A stretch of DNA of 50,770 bases from Flavobacterium nitrogenifigens (GTDB lineage Bacteria; Bacteroidota; Bacteroidia; Flavobacteriales; Flavobacteriaceae): the NCBI RefSeq assembly GCF_003254565.1, contig NZ_QJRI01000157.1, positions 1 to 50,770 on the forward strand, given 5' to 3'. The notes below the pieces were generated by a model. The model was given only the letters and a program-made list of their open reading frames with translations, searched no databases and was not told the DNA's origin. Each line of letters starts with the position of its first letter. Within the stretch, counting starts at the first letter, position 1. The position numbers were made by a program, and so were the translations under genes. This document shows, piece after piece, positions 17,936-28,600 of the stretch.

Positions 17936-18289
17936 ATGAAAAGAAAGCAGCTCATATTAAGTTTATCTTTTGCTGTCACAATATTGTTCTCGATATTGTT
18001 TCAGTCGATACACAGTTATGAGCATATTGTAAAACAGCTTTCAGAAAAACAGTGCCATCACAATTATAATGATCCAAGTGGCGAAATAACGCATCAGCAT
18101 CATGATTATGATGTTTGTTTTGTTTGTCATTTTGCTTTTGAGTCTTTTATTCTTCCGCAAAATTTCTCTTTTGAATTTCATTCATTTGATAGAGAAACAC
18201 CTTATTTCCTTCCGTTTTCAGAGAAGATTTTTTCTGTTTCAAACACTTCGTACTTCTTACGAGGTCCCCCTGTGGCTATAGTTTCTTAA
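17936..18289 (+). CDS. Small His/Cys-rich exported or membrane-anchored protein
   Basis: 117 residues from ATG 17936. An N-terminal hydrophobic segment (about 6-25, MKRKQLILSLSFAVTILFSI) acts as signal or anchor. It is followed by a likely metal-binding patch with HSYEH, CHHNY, THQHHDYD and CFVCHF within about 45 residues. No family is recognised. The gene lies 163 bp upstream of a TonB-dependent receptor in the same direction, so a role in metal (zinc or copper) uptake or sensing is plausible but inferred only from composition and position. Confidence 0.75.
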   Translation: MKRKQLILSLSFAVTILFSILFQSIHSYEHIVKQLSEKQCHHNYNDPSGEITHQHHDYDVCFVCHFAFESFILPQNFSFEFHSFDRETPYFLPFSEKIFSVSNTSYFLRGPPVAIVS

Positions 18290-18452
18290 GTTTCGATTAT
18301 TCGAAAAAACATCACATTTCTTTCAGTTTAAATTCAAAAAACATTGAGTTTCCTAATCCTAATTTTTATCCATTAGGGTCAGAATGCTTTATTGTTAGTT
18401 TTTGGTTTTCATTCGAAGAAAAAAATCAATTTAACTATAGCATCATTTTCAA

Positions 18453-20660
18453 ATGAAAAAATTTATAATTGCCCTTATTTTAGGGTTTTCGGGCATGCTT
18501 TCTGCTCAAAATTCGGTTTCAGGAACCGTAACCGACAATCAGAATAATCCGTTGCCAGGAGTTTCTGTTTATGCTCCAGAATTACATAAAGGAACCACTA
18601 CAGACGCTAACGGAAAATACGAATTGAATAATCTTCCAAACGGAAGTCTTCGCATTGCTTTTACTTATGTTGGATATGCCAATCAAAACAAAACAATTGC
18701 AAAATTACTGAAGCAAAATACTTTAGATATTACGCTTGAAGAATCTATTTTAGAAATGGATGAAGTAGTAGTTTCAACACCTTTCAACAAACTGCAATCG
18801 CAGAACGTAATGAAGATTGAGCATGAAAGCATTAAAACATTACAGCAAAAAGGAACCTCAACTTTGATTGAAGGTTTGGCAACGATTCCGGGAGTTTCTC
18901 AGATTTCAACAGGAACTTCTATCGGAAAACCTGTAATTCGAGGATTAAGCGGTAACCGTGTTTTGGTTTATTCTCAAGGTGTTCGTATCGAAAACCAGCA
19001 GTTTGGAGACGAGCATGGTTTAGGTTTGAATGATGCTGGAATTGAAAGCGTTGAAGTTATCAAAGGCCCAGCGTCTTTATTATATGGTTCTGATGCTTTG
19101 GGAGGTGTTTTATATTTCAATCCTGAAAAATTTGCTGATGCTGGCGATTTTAAAGCTAATTTCAGCCAAAAATATTTTACCAATACGCAAGGAAGCAATT
19201 CTTCTATCGGATTAAAAACTTCTACAGATAACTGGAAATTCTTAGCTCGTGGAAGTTACAATACGCATTCTGATTACAAAATTGCTGGTGGAGACCGCGT
19301 AACCAATTCTCGTTATAACGAAACTGATTTTAAGACCGGTATCGGTTACAGCAATTCAAGTTTCTCAAGTGTTTTAAGATACAACTACAACAAATTGGAC
19401 ATCGGAATTCCAGAGGATGGAATTGCAGAACAATCGTCAAGCAAAGACACTCAATTTCCGAGACAAGGAATTTTTAATCATTTATTGAGTTTAAACAATG
19501 TTATCTTTTTTGAAAACTCAAAATTGGATGTTGATTTAGGATATATTGCTAACGATAGAAGCGAATTTGAAGACAGTAATGAAGCTTCTCTTCACATGAA
19601 ATTGAACACTTTCAATTATAACGCTAAATATCATTTTCCTAAATTCGGAAAAATTGAAACTATTTTAGGAGTTCAAGGAATGCATCAGACCAACAAAAAT
19701 TCTGGGGAAGAATATTTGATTCCAGATGCTACAACAAACGATTTTGGAGTTTTCGGAACTGCAAATTACGAATGGGACAATAGCGTTATTCAAGCTGGAT
19801 TGCGTTTTGACAATCGAAATATCACTTCGATCGCTCACGGAATTGAAGGCGAAGAAGGCTACTTTCAAGCTTTAGATCGATCTTTTGACAGCTTTAATGC
19901 TTCATTGGGGTATAAAACCAAATTGGCAGAACCGTTGACGCTTCGTTTGAATGTTGCGACAGGATTTAGAGCTCCGAATTTAGCCGAATTAACTTCAAAC
20001 GGTGTTCACGAAGGAACAAACCGTTACGAAATTGGAAATGCAAATCTAAAAACAGAACAAAACGTTCAGACCGATTTGAACTTAGAATACAAAAACACGC
20101 ACTTTGAATTTTTTGTAAACGGATTCTATAATCACGTGAACAATTATATCTACACTTCGCCAACTGGAGAAGTTAGAGATAATAATGATGTTTTTGCTTA
20201 TGTTCAAGATAATGCACAATTGTATGGTGGAGAAGTTGGCCTACATTTTCACCCTCACCCGTTAGACTGGTTGCATTTTGAAACTAGTTTTGAAACGGTT
20301 ACAGGTAAAAAAGAAAACAAAGATTATCTGCCTTTGATTCCTGCAAACAACTGGAATAATACGCTTAGAACTGAATTTAACATCAAAAACTGGCTAAGCG
20401 AAGGTTTTGCTTCTCTTAATGTTTCTTCAACTTTCAGTCAGGATAATGTAAGCGGTTTCGAAACAGCTTCTAAAGGTTATACTTTGGTGAATTTAGGTTT
20501 TGGAGGGACTGTTAAATTAGGAAAAACGGCTTTTGATATTAACTTAAATGGAAACAATTTATTTGATAAAAAATATATTGCACACCTTTCTAGATTAAAA
20601 ACAGACGGTATTCCGAATATTGGAAGAAATATCGTTTTGGGAGTTAATTTCAACTTATAA
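18453..20660 (+). CDS. TonB-dependent outer-membrane receptor with carboxypeptidase-like domain
   Basis: 735 residues. Signal peptide ending near SMLSAQ (residue 19), a carboxypeptidase-regulatory-like beta-sandwich (about 20-105, VSGTVTDNQNNPLPGVSV), a TonB box region around EMDEVVVSTPF, the plug (about 110-230, VIRGLSGNRVLVYSQGVRIE, IEVIKGPASLLYGSDALGG-like) and a 22-strand barrel ending in LGVNFNL. Such receptors import a bound ligand with energy from TonB-ExbBD. A His-rich stretch LHFHPHPLDWLHFE lies late in the barrel. It is a short (735 aa) iron/zinc/copper-class receptor, not the SusC type. With the His/Cys-rich neighbour a metal ligand is likely; ZnuD-like zinc uptake is one option. 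Confidence 0.9.
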   Translation: MKKFIIALILGFSGMLSAQNSVSGTVTDNQNNPLPGVSVYAPELHKGTTTDANGKYELNNLPNGSLRIAFTYVGYANQNKTIAKLLKQNTLDITLEESILEMDEVVVSTPFNKLQSQNVMKIEHESIKTLQQKGTSTLIEGLATIPGVSQISTGTSIGKPVIRGLSGNRVLVYSQGVRIENQQFGDEHGLGLNDAGIESVEVIKGPASLLYGSDALGGVLYFNPEKFADAGDFKANFSQKYFTNTQGSNSSIGLKTSTDNWKFLARGSYNTHSDYKIAGGDRVTNSRYNETDFKTGIGYSNSSFSSVLRYNYNKLDIGIPEDGIAEQSSSKDTQFPRQGIFNHLLSLNNVIFFENSKLDVDLGYIANDRSEFEDSNEASLHMKLNTFNYNAKYHFPKFGKIETILGVQGMHQTNKNSGEEYLIPDATTNDFGVFGTANYEWDNSVIQAGLRFDNRNITSIAHGIEGEEGYFQALDRSFDSFNASLGYKTKLAEPLTLRLNVATGFRAPNLAELTSNGVHEGTNRYEIGNANLKTEQNVQTDLNLEYKNTHFEFFVNGFYNHVNNYIYTSPTGEVRDNNDVFAYVQDNAQLYGGEVGLHFHPHPLDWLHFETSFETVTGKKENKDYLPLIPANNWNNTLRTEFNIKNWLSEGFASLNVSSTFSQDNVSGFETASKGYTLVNLGFGGTVKLGKTAFDINLNGNNLFDKKYIAHLSRLKTDGIPNIGRNIVLGVNFNL

Positions 20661-20713
20661 TTAATTTAATTGCAAAGTACGCTAAGCTTTATTTATTAAG
20701 TAACTTTTAAAAG

Positions 20714-20780
20714 AATCTCGCAAAGACGCAGAGACGCAAAGTTTTAAAAATTCTTTGCGACTTCGCGTCTTTGCGAGATT
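20714..20780. repeat. Intergenic palindrome AATCTCGCAAAGACGC
   Basis: Arms AATCTCGCAAAGACGC (20714-20729) and its exact complement (20765-20780) enclose a second, shorter pairing of ACGCAAAG with CTTTGCG. It lies between the receptor and peptidase genes and may act as a weak terminator, but no T-run follows. A related word (CGCAAAGACGC) is used in the leuD-leuA gap. Confidence 0.75.
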
Positions 20781-20825
20781 AAAAACATTACGAACTTTGC
20801 GTTAAACATATCTCACAAAAAGTAC

Positions 20826-20833
20826 TATTTTTG
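20826..20833 (+). promoter_or_regulatory. Candidate -7 box of the prolyl oligopeptidase gene
   Basis: TATTTTTG fits TAnnTTTG, 22 bp before the ATG. The nearest TTG (20797-20799) is 26 bp upstream, slightly far. Confidence 0.45.
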
Positions 20834-20855
20834 TTACAACAGATAAAAACTAACT

Positions 20856-22964
20856 ATGAAAAAAACATTTTTATTAATGGCAATTACAACCGCAGGAATA
20901 TCATTTGGGCAGGGCAAAATGCAATATCCGCAAACTAAAAAAGGGGAAACTGTTGACGTTTATTTTGATACCAAAGTAAGCGATCCATACCGTTGGTTAG
21001 AAGATGATAAATCTGCTGAAACTGGCGCTTGGGTAAAAGCTGAAAACGACGTTACTTATGCTTATTTAAATAAAATTCCTTTTCGTGACGAGCTTAAAAA
21101 ACGAATGGAGACACTTTGGAACTATGAAAAAATTGGGGCTCCATTCATAGAAGGAAAATTCACTTACTATTCAAAAAACAACGGACTCCAAAATCAATCT
21201 GTTGTTTATAGAAAAGATGAAAAAGGGAAAGAAGAAGTTTTCTTAGATCCGAATACTTTTTCTAAAGACGGAACAACTTCGCTTGGCGGTTTAAATTTTT
21301 CTAAAGACGGAAACAAAGCTGCTTACTCAATCTCTGAAGGAGGAAGTGATTGGAGAAAAGTTATCATTATTGATGCGCTTTCTAAAAAAGTTTTAGAAGA
21401 TACTTTGGTTGATGTAAAATTCAGCGGAATTTCTTGGCTTGGAAATGAAGGTTTCTACTACTCTAGTTATGACAAACCAAAAGGAAGTGAATTGTCTGCA
21501 AAAACAGATCAGCACAAATTATATTTCCACAAATTGGGAACTTCTCAAAAAGAGGACAAAGTAATTTTTGGTGCCGACCAAAAAAGAAGATATGTAGGCG
21601 GTTATGTAACGGAAGACAATCGTTATTTGGTAATTACAGCGGCTAATTCTACTTACGGAAATGAACTGTACATTAAAGATCTAACTAAGCCAAACAGCCC
21701 AATTGTTACTATTTTGGATAACTTTAACAGCGATAGTGGCATTATTGAAAACGAAGGCAGCAAACTGTTTATAGAAACCGATCTTAATGCTCCTAATAAA
21801 CGCGTTGTTACGGTTGATGCTGCAAATCCGAAACCGGAGAATTGGAAAGATTTTATTAAGGAAACTAAAGATATTTTATCACCTTCAACTGGTGCAGGAT
21901 ATTTCTTTGCTAATTATACTAAAGATGCTGTTTCGTTTGTACAGCAATACGATTACAGTGGAAAATTAGTTCGTGAAATTAAACTTCCTGCAGTTGGAAC
22001 TGCTGGCGGATTTAGTGGTAAAAAAGAAGATAAAATTTTATACTACAGCTTTACCAATTATACAACTCCTGGAAGCATCTATTCTTTGGAACCAAAATCT
22101 GGCAAATCTGAAGTTTATCAAAAACCAAAAGTAGATTTCAAAAGTGAAGACTACGAATCAAAACAAGTTTTCTATACTTCAAAAGACGGCACAAAAGTTC
22201 CGATGATTATTACCTATAAAAAAGGAACAAAATTAGACGGTAAAAACCCAACAATCCTTTATGGTTACGGCGGATTCAATATTAGCTTAACTCCAAGTTT
22301 TAGCATTGCTAATGCAGTTTGGATGGAAAACGGCGGTGTTTATGCAGTTGCTAACTTAAGAGGTGGCGGTGAATACGGAAAAAAATGGCATGACGCAGGA
22401 ACAAAACAGCAAAAACAAAATGTATTTGATGATTTTATTGCTGCTGCAGAATATTTAATTGCACAAAAATATACTTCATCTGATTATTTGGCTATTCGCG
22501 GAGGATCTAACGGAGGTTTATTGGTTGGTGCAACCATGACTCAGCGTCCCAATTTAATGAAAGTGGCTTTACCTGCAGTTGGAGTTATGGATATGCTTCG
22601 TTACAATGCTTTTACAGCAGGTGCTGGATGGGCTTTTGATTACGGAACTGCTCAAGACAGCAAAGAAATGTTCGAATACTTAAAAGGATATTCTCCAGTT
22701 CACAACGTAAAACAAGGAACTCATTATCCTGCAACAATGGTAACTACTGGAGATCATGACGATCGTGTAGTTCCTGCGCACAGTTTTAAATTTGCTTCTG
22801 AGTTACAGGAAAAACAAACAGGAGAAAACCCGGTTTTAATTAGAATTGATGTTAAAGCAGGACATGGCGCAGGAAAATCTGTTGCCGCTACAATTCAAGA
22901 GAATGTAGATATCCAAGCTTTCACGCTTTATAATATGGGTTTTAAAGCATTACCAAAGAAGTAA
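20856..22964 (+). CDS. Prolyl oligopeptidase family serine peptidase (S9A)
   Basis: 702 residues. A signal peptide ([19 protein letters not shown]) sends it to the periplasm. Then come the S9A N-terminal segment ([13 protein letters not shown]), a seven-bladed propeller (about 75-400) that limits access to peptides, and a C-terminal alpha/beta-hydrolase domain. The catalytic triad is visible: Ser in RGGSNGGLL, Asp in [12 protein letters not shown] and His in KAGHGAGK. Family members cut short peptides after proline. Length is typical. It stands alone and ends at a strong hairpin. Confidence 0.95.
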   Translation: MKKTFLLMAITTAGISFGQGKMQYPQTKKGETVDVYFDTKVSDPYRWLEDDKSAETGAWVKAENDVTYAYLNKIPFRDELKKRMETLWNYEKIGAPFIEGKFTYYSKNNGLQNQSVVYRKDEKGKEEVFLDPNTFSKDGTTSLGGLNFSKDGNKAAYSISEGGSDWRKVIIIDALSKKVLEDTLVDVKFSGISWLGNEGFYYSSYDKPKGSELSAKTDQHKLYFHKLGTSQKEDKVIFGADQKRRYVGGYVTEDNRYLVITAANSTYGNELYIKDLTKPNSPIVTILDNFNSDSGIIENEGSKLFIETDLNAPNKRVVTVDAANPKPENWKDFIKETKDILSPSTGAGYFFANYTKDAVSFVQQYDYSGKLVREIKLPAVGTAGGFSGKKEDKILYYSFTNYTTPGSIYSLEPKSGKSEVYQKPKVDFKSEDYESKQVFYTSKDGTKVPMIITYKKGTKLDGKNPTILYGYGGFNISLTPSFSIANAVWMENGGVYAVANLRGGGEYGKKWHDAGTKQQKQNVFDDFIAAAEYLIAQKYTSSDYLAIRGGSNGGLLVGATMTQRPNLMKVALPAVGVMDMLRYNAFTAGAGWAFDYGTAQDSKEMFEYLKGYSPVHNVKQGTHYPATMVTTGDHDDRVVPAHSFKFASELQEKQTGENPVLIRIDVKAGHGAGKSVAATIQENVDIQAFTLYNMGFKALPKK

Positions 22965-22985
22965 TACTTTAAGCTGAAATTTTTT

Positions 22986-23030
22986 AAGCCACGAATTCAC
23001 GAATTTTTTTGTGAATTTGTGGCTTTTTAT
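22986..23030 (+). terminator. Terminator from a GCCACGAATTCAC palindrome
   Basis: AAGCCACGAATTCAC (22986-23000) pairs with GTGAATTTGTGGCTT (23011-23025) with one mismatch, followed by TTTATTTT. The word GCCACGAATT is shared with the 15.7-16.4 kb array. Confidence 0.8.
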
Positions 23031-23089
23031 TTTGCCACTAATTACTCTAATTTCCACTAATTTAAATTGAAGAAAATCACATTTATATA

Positions 23090-23335
23090 TTTTTTTGCCA
23101 CAGATTAAAATGATTTTAATATCTATACGTTTACTTTAGTAATCTGTGAAAATCTTTTTAATCTGTGGCTTTTATTTTTTTTCACGCAGATTCTGCAGAT
23201 TTAGCAGATAGAATTAAAAAAATCTGCGAGCATCTGCTAAAATTATTTTAAATCTGCGTGAAATTAATTCGCATAATTCGATACAGATTTTTTAAACATT
23301 CAGATTAAAACAAATTCGTGAATTCGTGGCTAATT
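23090..23335. repeat. Nested intergenic palindromes sharing words with the 135-bp array
   Basis: GCCACAGATTAAAA (23097-23110) pairs with TTTTAATCTGTGGC (23156-23169). TTCACGCAGATT (23180-23192 region) pairs with AATCTGCGTGAA (23250-23262 region). AATTCGTGAATTCGTGGC near 23315-23332 matches the start of the whole stretch. Together with 22986-23030 this fills the 405-bp gap before the next gene; no gene is visible in it. Confidence 0.75.
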
Positions 23336-23341
23336 TTCTTT

Positions 23342-23349
23342 TAAATTTG
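23342..23349 (+). promoter_or_regulatory. Candidate -7 box of the oxidoreductase gene
   Basis: TAAATTTG lies 20 bp before the ATG at 23370, giving a leader of about 15 nt. No clear -33 TTG. Confidence 0.45.
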
Positions 23350-23369
23350 AGAAACTAAAAACTTAAACA

Positions 23370-24365
23370 ATGGAAATTATAAAATGGGGAATTATTGGCT
23401 GTGGGAATGTCACCGAAGTAAAAAGCGGGCCTGCTTTTCAGAAAGCTCCAAACTCGGCTTTAGTGGCAGTAATGCGAAGAGATGCAGCTCTTGCTGAAGA
23501 TTATGCAAAACGCCACAATGTTCCAAAATGGTATTCTAACGCTGAGGATTTAATAAATGATCCAGAAGTTGATGCTGTTTACATCGCCACTCCTCCATCT
23601 TCTCATAAAGAATACACTATTTTATGTGCCAAAGCAGGAAAACCTGTTTATGTAGAAAAGCCAATGGCTTTGACTTTTGAAGAATGCAACGAAATGATCA
23701 ATGCTTGCAAAGAACATAATGTTCCCTTATTTGTAGCTTATTACAGGAGGGCTTTGCCTCGTTTTTTAAAAATAAAAGAAATTATTGATCAAGGCAAATT
23801 AGGAACTATCAGACATGTCAATTGTGTTTTGTACCATCCTTTTGAAGCACGTTACGATGACGAAATCAATCTTCCGTGGACCGTTTTGCCACATATTTCT
23901 GGTGGCGGAATTTTTGTCGATTTAGCTTGCCATACTTTAGATTTCCTAGATTTTGTTTTAGGTCCGATAAAATCAGTTCGTGGGCATGCTACTTCTCAGC
24001 TAATGGCTTATCCTGCCGAGGATGCTGTTTCCATGTCATTTTTATTTGAAAATGGAATTCATGGATCAGGTATTTGGAATTTTGCAAGTTTTGAACGTTA
24101 TGACAATACCGAAATTGTAGGTGATAAAGGAAAAATTTCGTTCTCTACTTTTGGAAATGATCCGCTTCATATTCAATACGCAAATGGAGAAAAAGAAACT
24201 ATTACTATAGAAAATCCATTACATATTCAGCAGCCGTTTATTGAAACTGTTATAACTGAATTATTAGGAAAAGAAGGCGCTTCTCCATCTAAAGGAACTT
24301 CTGCGGCTAGAACCACTTGGGTTATTGATCAAGTTTTGAAGGAATTTAGAACTTCGAAATTATAA
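23370..24365 (+). CDS. Gfo/Idh/MocA family NAD(P)-dependent oxidoreductase
   Basis: 331 residues, cytoplasmic. The Rossmann domain (about 1-120) shows GIIGCGNVTE (7-16) for the dinucleotide and the EKP motif (VEKPMALT, about residue 95) where the Lys is catalytic. The C-terminal alpha/beta domain carries GGGIFVDLACHTLDFLDF, with the Asp/His pair typical of sugar-active members. Substrate is probably a sugar, inositol or derivative, but nothing nearby narrows it. It is a single gene. Confidence 0.92.
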   Translation: MEIIKWGIIGCGNVTEVKSGPAFQKAPNSALVAVMRRDAALAEDYAKRHNVPKWYSNAEDLINDPEVDAVYIATPPSSHKEYTILCAKAGKPVYVEKPMALTFEECNEMINACKEHNVPLFVAYYRRALPRFLKIKEIIDQGKLGTIRHVNCVLYHPFEARYDDEINLPWTVLPHISGGGIFVDLACHTLDFLDFVLGPIKSVRGHATSQLMAYPAEDAVSMSFLFENGIHGSGIWNFASFERYDNTEIVGDKGKISFSTFGNDPLHIQYANGEKETITIENPLHIQQPFIETVITELLGKEGASPSKGTSAARTTWVIDQVLKEFRTSKL

Positions 24366-24378
24366 TTATTAAGCAAAA

Positions 24379-24500
24379 TACACTTTTGTCATCCTGACGA
24401 AGGAAGGATCACACTTGAAACTCCACAATCTAAATCGTCAATCTTTGACGAGTCACTAGTGCGATCCTTCCTTCGTCAGGATGACAAAAAATGTGTATAA
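24379..24500. repeat. Long imperfect palindrome GTCATCCTGACGAAGGAAGG
   Basis: GTCATCCTGACGAAGGAAGG starting at 24388 pairs with CCTTCCTTCGTCAGGATGAC ending at 24485, and the flanks ATACACTTTT / AAAAAATGTGTAT extend the arms. About 55 nt lie between the arms. It is one member of a repeat family, set between an oxidoreductase gene and a barrel gene that converge. Confidence 0.85.
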
Positions 24501-24533
24501 AAAAGAGGATATTCTTTCGAATATCCTCTTTTT
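24501..24533. terminator. Bidirectional intrinsic terminator
   Basis: Stem AAAGAGGATATTC / GAATATCCTCTTT with a TTTC loop and T-runs on both strands, between the converging oxidoreductase and barrel genes. Confidence 0.9.
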
Positions 24534-24566
24534 GCAAACTATAAACTATAAAAAAAATTGGAAAGA

Positions 24567-25496
24567 TTATAGGCTGTATTTGATACCTAATGTTAATCCT
24601 AATCCAGAAATACCAACGTAAGAACTTAACTCGTCCATTGGTTTGTCTTTATTAACTCCATTTGGATTTGTTAAAGCATTATTTGAATTTACATCTAAAC
24701 CATCTCTATAATTAGTGTGAATTTGAGCTGTAGTTCTAGAAGCTAAGGCATCATTTCCGTTTACAGTAAATTCTGTTGTTTCTTTTGTTTTACCATGTAC
24801 AGTAAAGTTACGGTACTCTAATTCAGCAAAAGCAGAAAGATGTGAAGTAAGTTTGTAAGTTGTACCCACTGCAGCAGTAAATCCGATAGTTGGGTTTGGT
24901 TTTACTTTATCAACACTGTGAACATTTCCAAAAACTGGAGCACCAGTACCTGGATTAACTCCTATTGGAGCAACAGCATCTGTTTTAATTTCTAAATCTC
25001 CATGAATTGGAACTAAAACCCCAACTTTAGTATAAGGCTCAAATCCGTTAGATTCACCTAAAAACATCACAATTGCAGGTGCTAAATCAAAAGCTGTAAT
25101 TTGACCAACTGATTTAAAATTATAAGTCCCTGAAGCTGCAATGTATGGCTGATCAGATGTTGTTTGAGCCATTGTTTTATCATGACTAGTGTAATAATTA
25201 ACTCCTAATTCAACTCCTATACGAGTTGAAAAACGGTATCCTGCAGTTAGTCCAGTTCTAAAACCTTGTCCGAAAGAACCTGTAATACTTTTTTCAGATA
25301 CTAATTTTCCTCCTACATAAGTTCTATCCATTGCATCATGCCCTCCAACAGTTGGAAACTCAGTTGAAGCCGTTTGGTTGAAATATGATCCTCCTAATTT
25401 GAAATACCAGCTTTCTGGTTTTTCTGCTTTTTCTGTTTGCGCCATTGTGGCCATAGAGCAAACTAATAATCCTAATAAAAATAGGTTCTTTTTCAT
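24567..25496 (-). CDS. Outer-membrane beta-barrel protein
   Basis: 309 residues. Signal peptide MKKNLFLLGLLVCSMATMAQ, then amphipathic beta strands typical of an 8-stranded OmpA/OmpW-like barrel, closing with GLTLGIKYSL. Extracellular loops are long and rich in Thr/Asn/Gly. No OmpA peptidoglycan-binding domain is present. Role unknown; the strong -7 box and short leader suggest good expression. It converges on the oxidoreductase gene and is followed by a strong terminator. Confidence 0.85.
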   Translation of the reverse strand: MKKNLFLLGLLVCSMATMAQTEKAEKPESWYFKLGGSYFNQTASTEFPTVGGHDAMDRTYVGGKLVSEKSITGSFGQGFRTGLTAGYRFSTRIGVELGVNYYTSHDKTMAQTTSDQPYIAASGTYNFKSVGQITAFDLAPAIVMFLGESNGFEPYTKVGVLVPIHGDLEIKTDAVAPIGVNPGTGAPVFGNVHSVDKVKPNPTIGFTAAVGTTYKLTSHLSAFAELEYRNFTVHGKTKETTEFTVNGNDALASRTTAQIHTNYRDGLDVNSNNALTNPNGVNKDKPMDELSSYVGISGLGLTLGIKYSL

Positions 25497-25518
25497 AATT
25501 TTGATTTATTGATTAGTA

Positions 25519-25526
25519 CAAACATA
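25519..25526 (-). promoter_or_regulatory. -7 box of the barrel protein gene
   Basis: TATGTTTG on the minus strand, 22 bp before the ATG, giving a leader of about 17 nt. A TTTG lies about 27 bp further upstream. Confidence 0.5.
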
Positions 25527-25673
25527 GAATATTTTAACACATTCTTATAGTTTGCAAAGTTAGACTTGGAACGAAAACGTTGTAATTTTGGGCAATATTA
25601 CTAAAAAAGTATTATGCATGCATATTTTTAACATAAAAATTTAACATCTGTTCAAATTTTAACTGTTAAATTT

Positions 25674-28600
25674 TTAGTTAAGTTTAAAATTAATCTGCAT
25701 TTTCTCCAATTCCTGCAATAATTCAGTTGAAATTCTAACCTTCAGACGACGGCTAGGCATCGTTAATTTGGTTACCACTTTTATTTCTTCAACCTCATTC
25801 ACTTCTTGAATCTTAGTGTCTTCCATCGCGCTGTCTTCATTTTCATTCTCAGCTTCAAAAACAGCATCTTCGGCTTCAAAATCGGCTGGAGTTTCTACCT
25901 CAACCAGTTTTTTTATTTTTTCTAATTCCATGATTTCAAAAGTCACAGAATTATCTCCTTTATTTTCATTGAACAAATGACTCAGTTTATGAATAAACTC
26001 AGGGTGAAGATCTTTAATATTCAGCAATACAATTAGCTTTTTAGCGAAAGCCTCCAAGATATCCTGCAATTGTCGAATCTCAACAAACTGCATTCTAGGG
26101 TCGGATTTCTTACCAGTATCGTGATTTACCCATCCGTCTTTGATCATTATTTTCAAAAAGGCAAAATTGTTCTGAATTAAGAAATGGCGGAATTTCAAAT
26201 ACTCTTCCCCAAAAATTTTAAATTCATAACTTTCATCATAACCTTCTAAGTTGAAAGCTGCCCAACCTTTTCCATTCTTTGCTACACGATGTTGTACGTT
26301 ATTAATAATTCCGGCAAACATTAGATTTTTCCCGACATATTCATTCATGCTTTTCAGCGCTTCCAAGCGAGAATTACAGAAATATTTCATCTCAAATCTA
26401 AAATCATCAAGCGGATGTCCAGAAATATAGATTCCAACAACTTCTTTTTCTTTGGCTAGTTTTTCCATGGTACTCCAGTCTTCACATGGTGGTACAACTG
26501 GCTCAGCGATTTGAACTTCACTGGTTTCACCAAATAAACTTACCTGAGATGAGTTTTCATTTTCTTGAAACTTCGATCCGTAACGCATTGCTTTTTCGTA
26601 GAATGTAATTCCGTCTCCATCATCGTGGAAATATTGTGCTCTGGTTGTTCCTTCAAATGAATCAAAACCTCCAGCAAGTGCTAAATTTTCAATCGCCTTT
26701 TTGTTAGCGGCGCGCAAATCAATTCGCTTCGCCAAATCAAAAATCGATTTGTATCTTCCGTCTTTTCTGTTTTCTACAATAGTTTCAACCGCTCCAGAAC
26801 CTACTCCTTTAATAGCTCCCATTCCGAAACGAACTGCGTAGTCATCGTTTACGGTAAATTTATAATACGACTCGTTTACATCTGGACCCAAAACTTGTAA
26901 TCCCATACGTTTACATTCTTCCATGAAGAACGAAACTTGTTTGATGTCGTTCATATTATTCGAAAGTACTGCTGCCATATATTCTGCAGGATAATGGGCT
27001 TTCAAATACGCTGTTTGATACGCAATCCAGGCATAACATGTCGAGTGCGATTTGTTGAAGGCGTAACTCGCGAAGGCTTCCCAGTCTTTCCAGATTTTCT
27101 CTAGAATTTTGGCGTCGTGACCTTTTGCGGCAGCTTGCTCCACAAATTTCGGCTTCATTTTATCTAGTACATCCTTTTGTTTCTTACCCATCGCTTTACG
27201 CAAGACGTCGGCCTCACCCTTTGTAAATCCAGCCAAAGACTGAGACAAAAGCATTACCTGCTCTTGGTAAACAGTAATTCCGTAGGTTTCAGAAAGATAT
27301 TCCGCACAGGCATCTAAATCGTATTTGATTTCCTCGTCGCCATTTTTTCTTCGAACGAAAGACGGAATATACTCCAAAGGTCCCGGACGATACAATGCGT
27401 TCATGGCAATTAAATCTCCAAATACCGTTGGTTTCAGATCTTTCATGTATTTCTGCATTCCAGGCGACTCGTATTGGAAGATTCCAACGGTTTCACCTCT
27501 TTGGAAAAGCGCATACGTTTCTTCATCATCAATCGGGAAAGTATCTGGATTCAGTTCAATTCCTGTTCTGTATTTTACCAGTTTTACGGTATCTTTTATT
27601 AGCGTAAGGGTCTTCAGACCCAAGAAGTCCATTTTCAGCAATCCGGCACTTTCTGCAACCGAGTTATCAAACTGTGTTACATATAAATCAGAATCTTTTG
27701 CAGTTGTTACAGGAACATAATTCGTAATATCAGATGGCGTAATAATTACCCCACAAGCGTGAATTCCCGTGTTACGCATCGATCCTTCAAGAATTTTTGC
27801 CTGCTGAATAGTTTCTCCTGCCAAATCATCTTCATTGGCAATCGCGATTAATTCTTTTACATTGTCAAATTCATCAGAACGAAGGGCTTTTTTAACTTCT
27901 TCTTCACTTTCAGAAATAAAACGCGCCAGATTCCATTTTGACGGCATCATTCCAGGAATCAATTTCGCAATTCTATCCGCTTCGAACAACGGTAAATCCA
28001 GTACACGAGCCGTATCACGAATAGCCGATTTGGTCGCCATTTTACCATACGTGATAATCTGTGCCACCTGTTTTTGACCGTATTTATTGATTACGTATTC
28101 CATTACACGTCCACGACCCTCATCATCAAAGTCGATATCAATATCGGGCATCGATACACGGTCAGGATTTAGGAAACGCTCAAAAAGCAAGTCGTATTTA
28201 ATCGGGTCAATATTGGTAATTCCGAGGCAATAAGCAACGGCTGAACCCGCTGCAGAACCACGACCAGGTCCTACCGAAACGTCCATATTTCTAGCTTCGG
28301 CAATGAAATCCTGTACAATCAAGAAATAACCCGGATATCCTGAGTTTGAAATCGTCATTAACTCAAAATCCAAACGTTCTTGAATCGATTCGGTAATTTC
28401 GCCATATCTTCTTTTGGCGCCTTCCATTGTAAGATGTCGCAGATAAGCATTTTCTCCGCGAACACCATTGTCTTTTTCATCTTCAGGATCAACAAATTCA
28501 TCTGGAATTTCAAATTTCGGAAGCAATACATCACGATAAAGTGAATATCCTTCAACCTTATCAATGATTTCCTGAATGTTGATAATGGCTTCTGGCAAAT

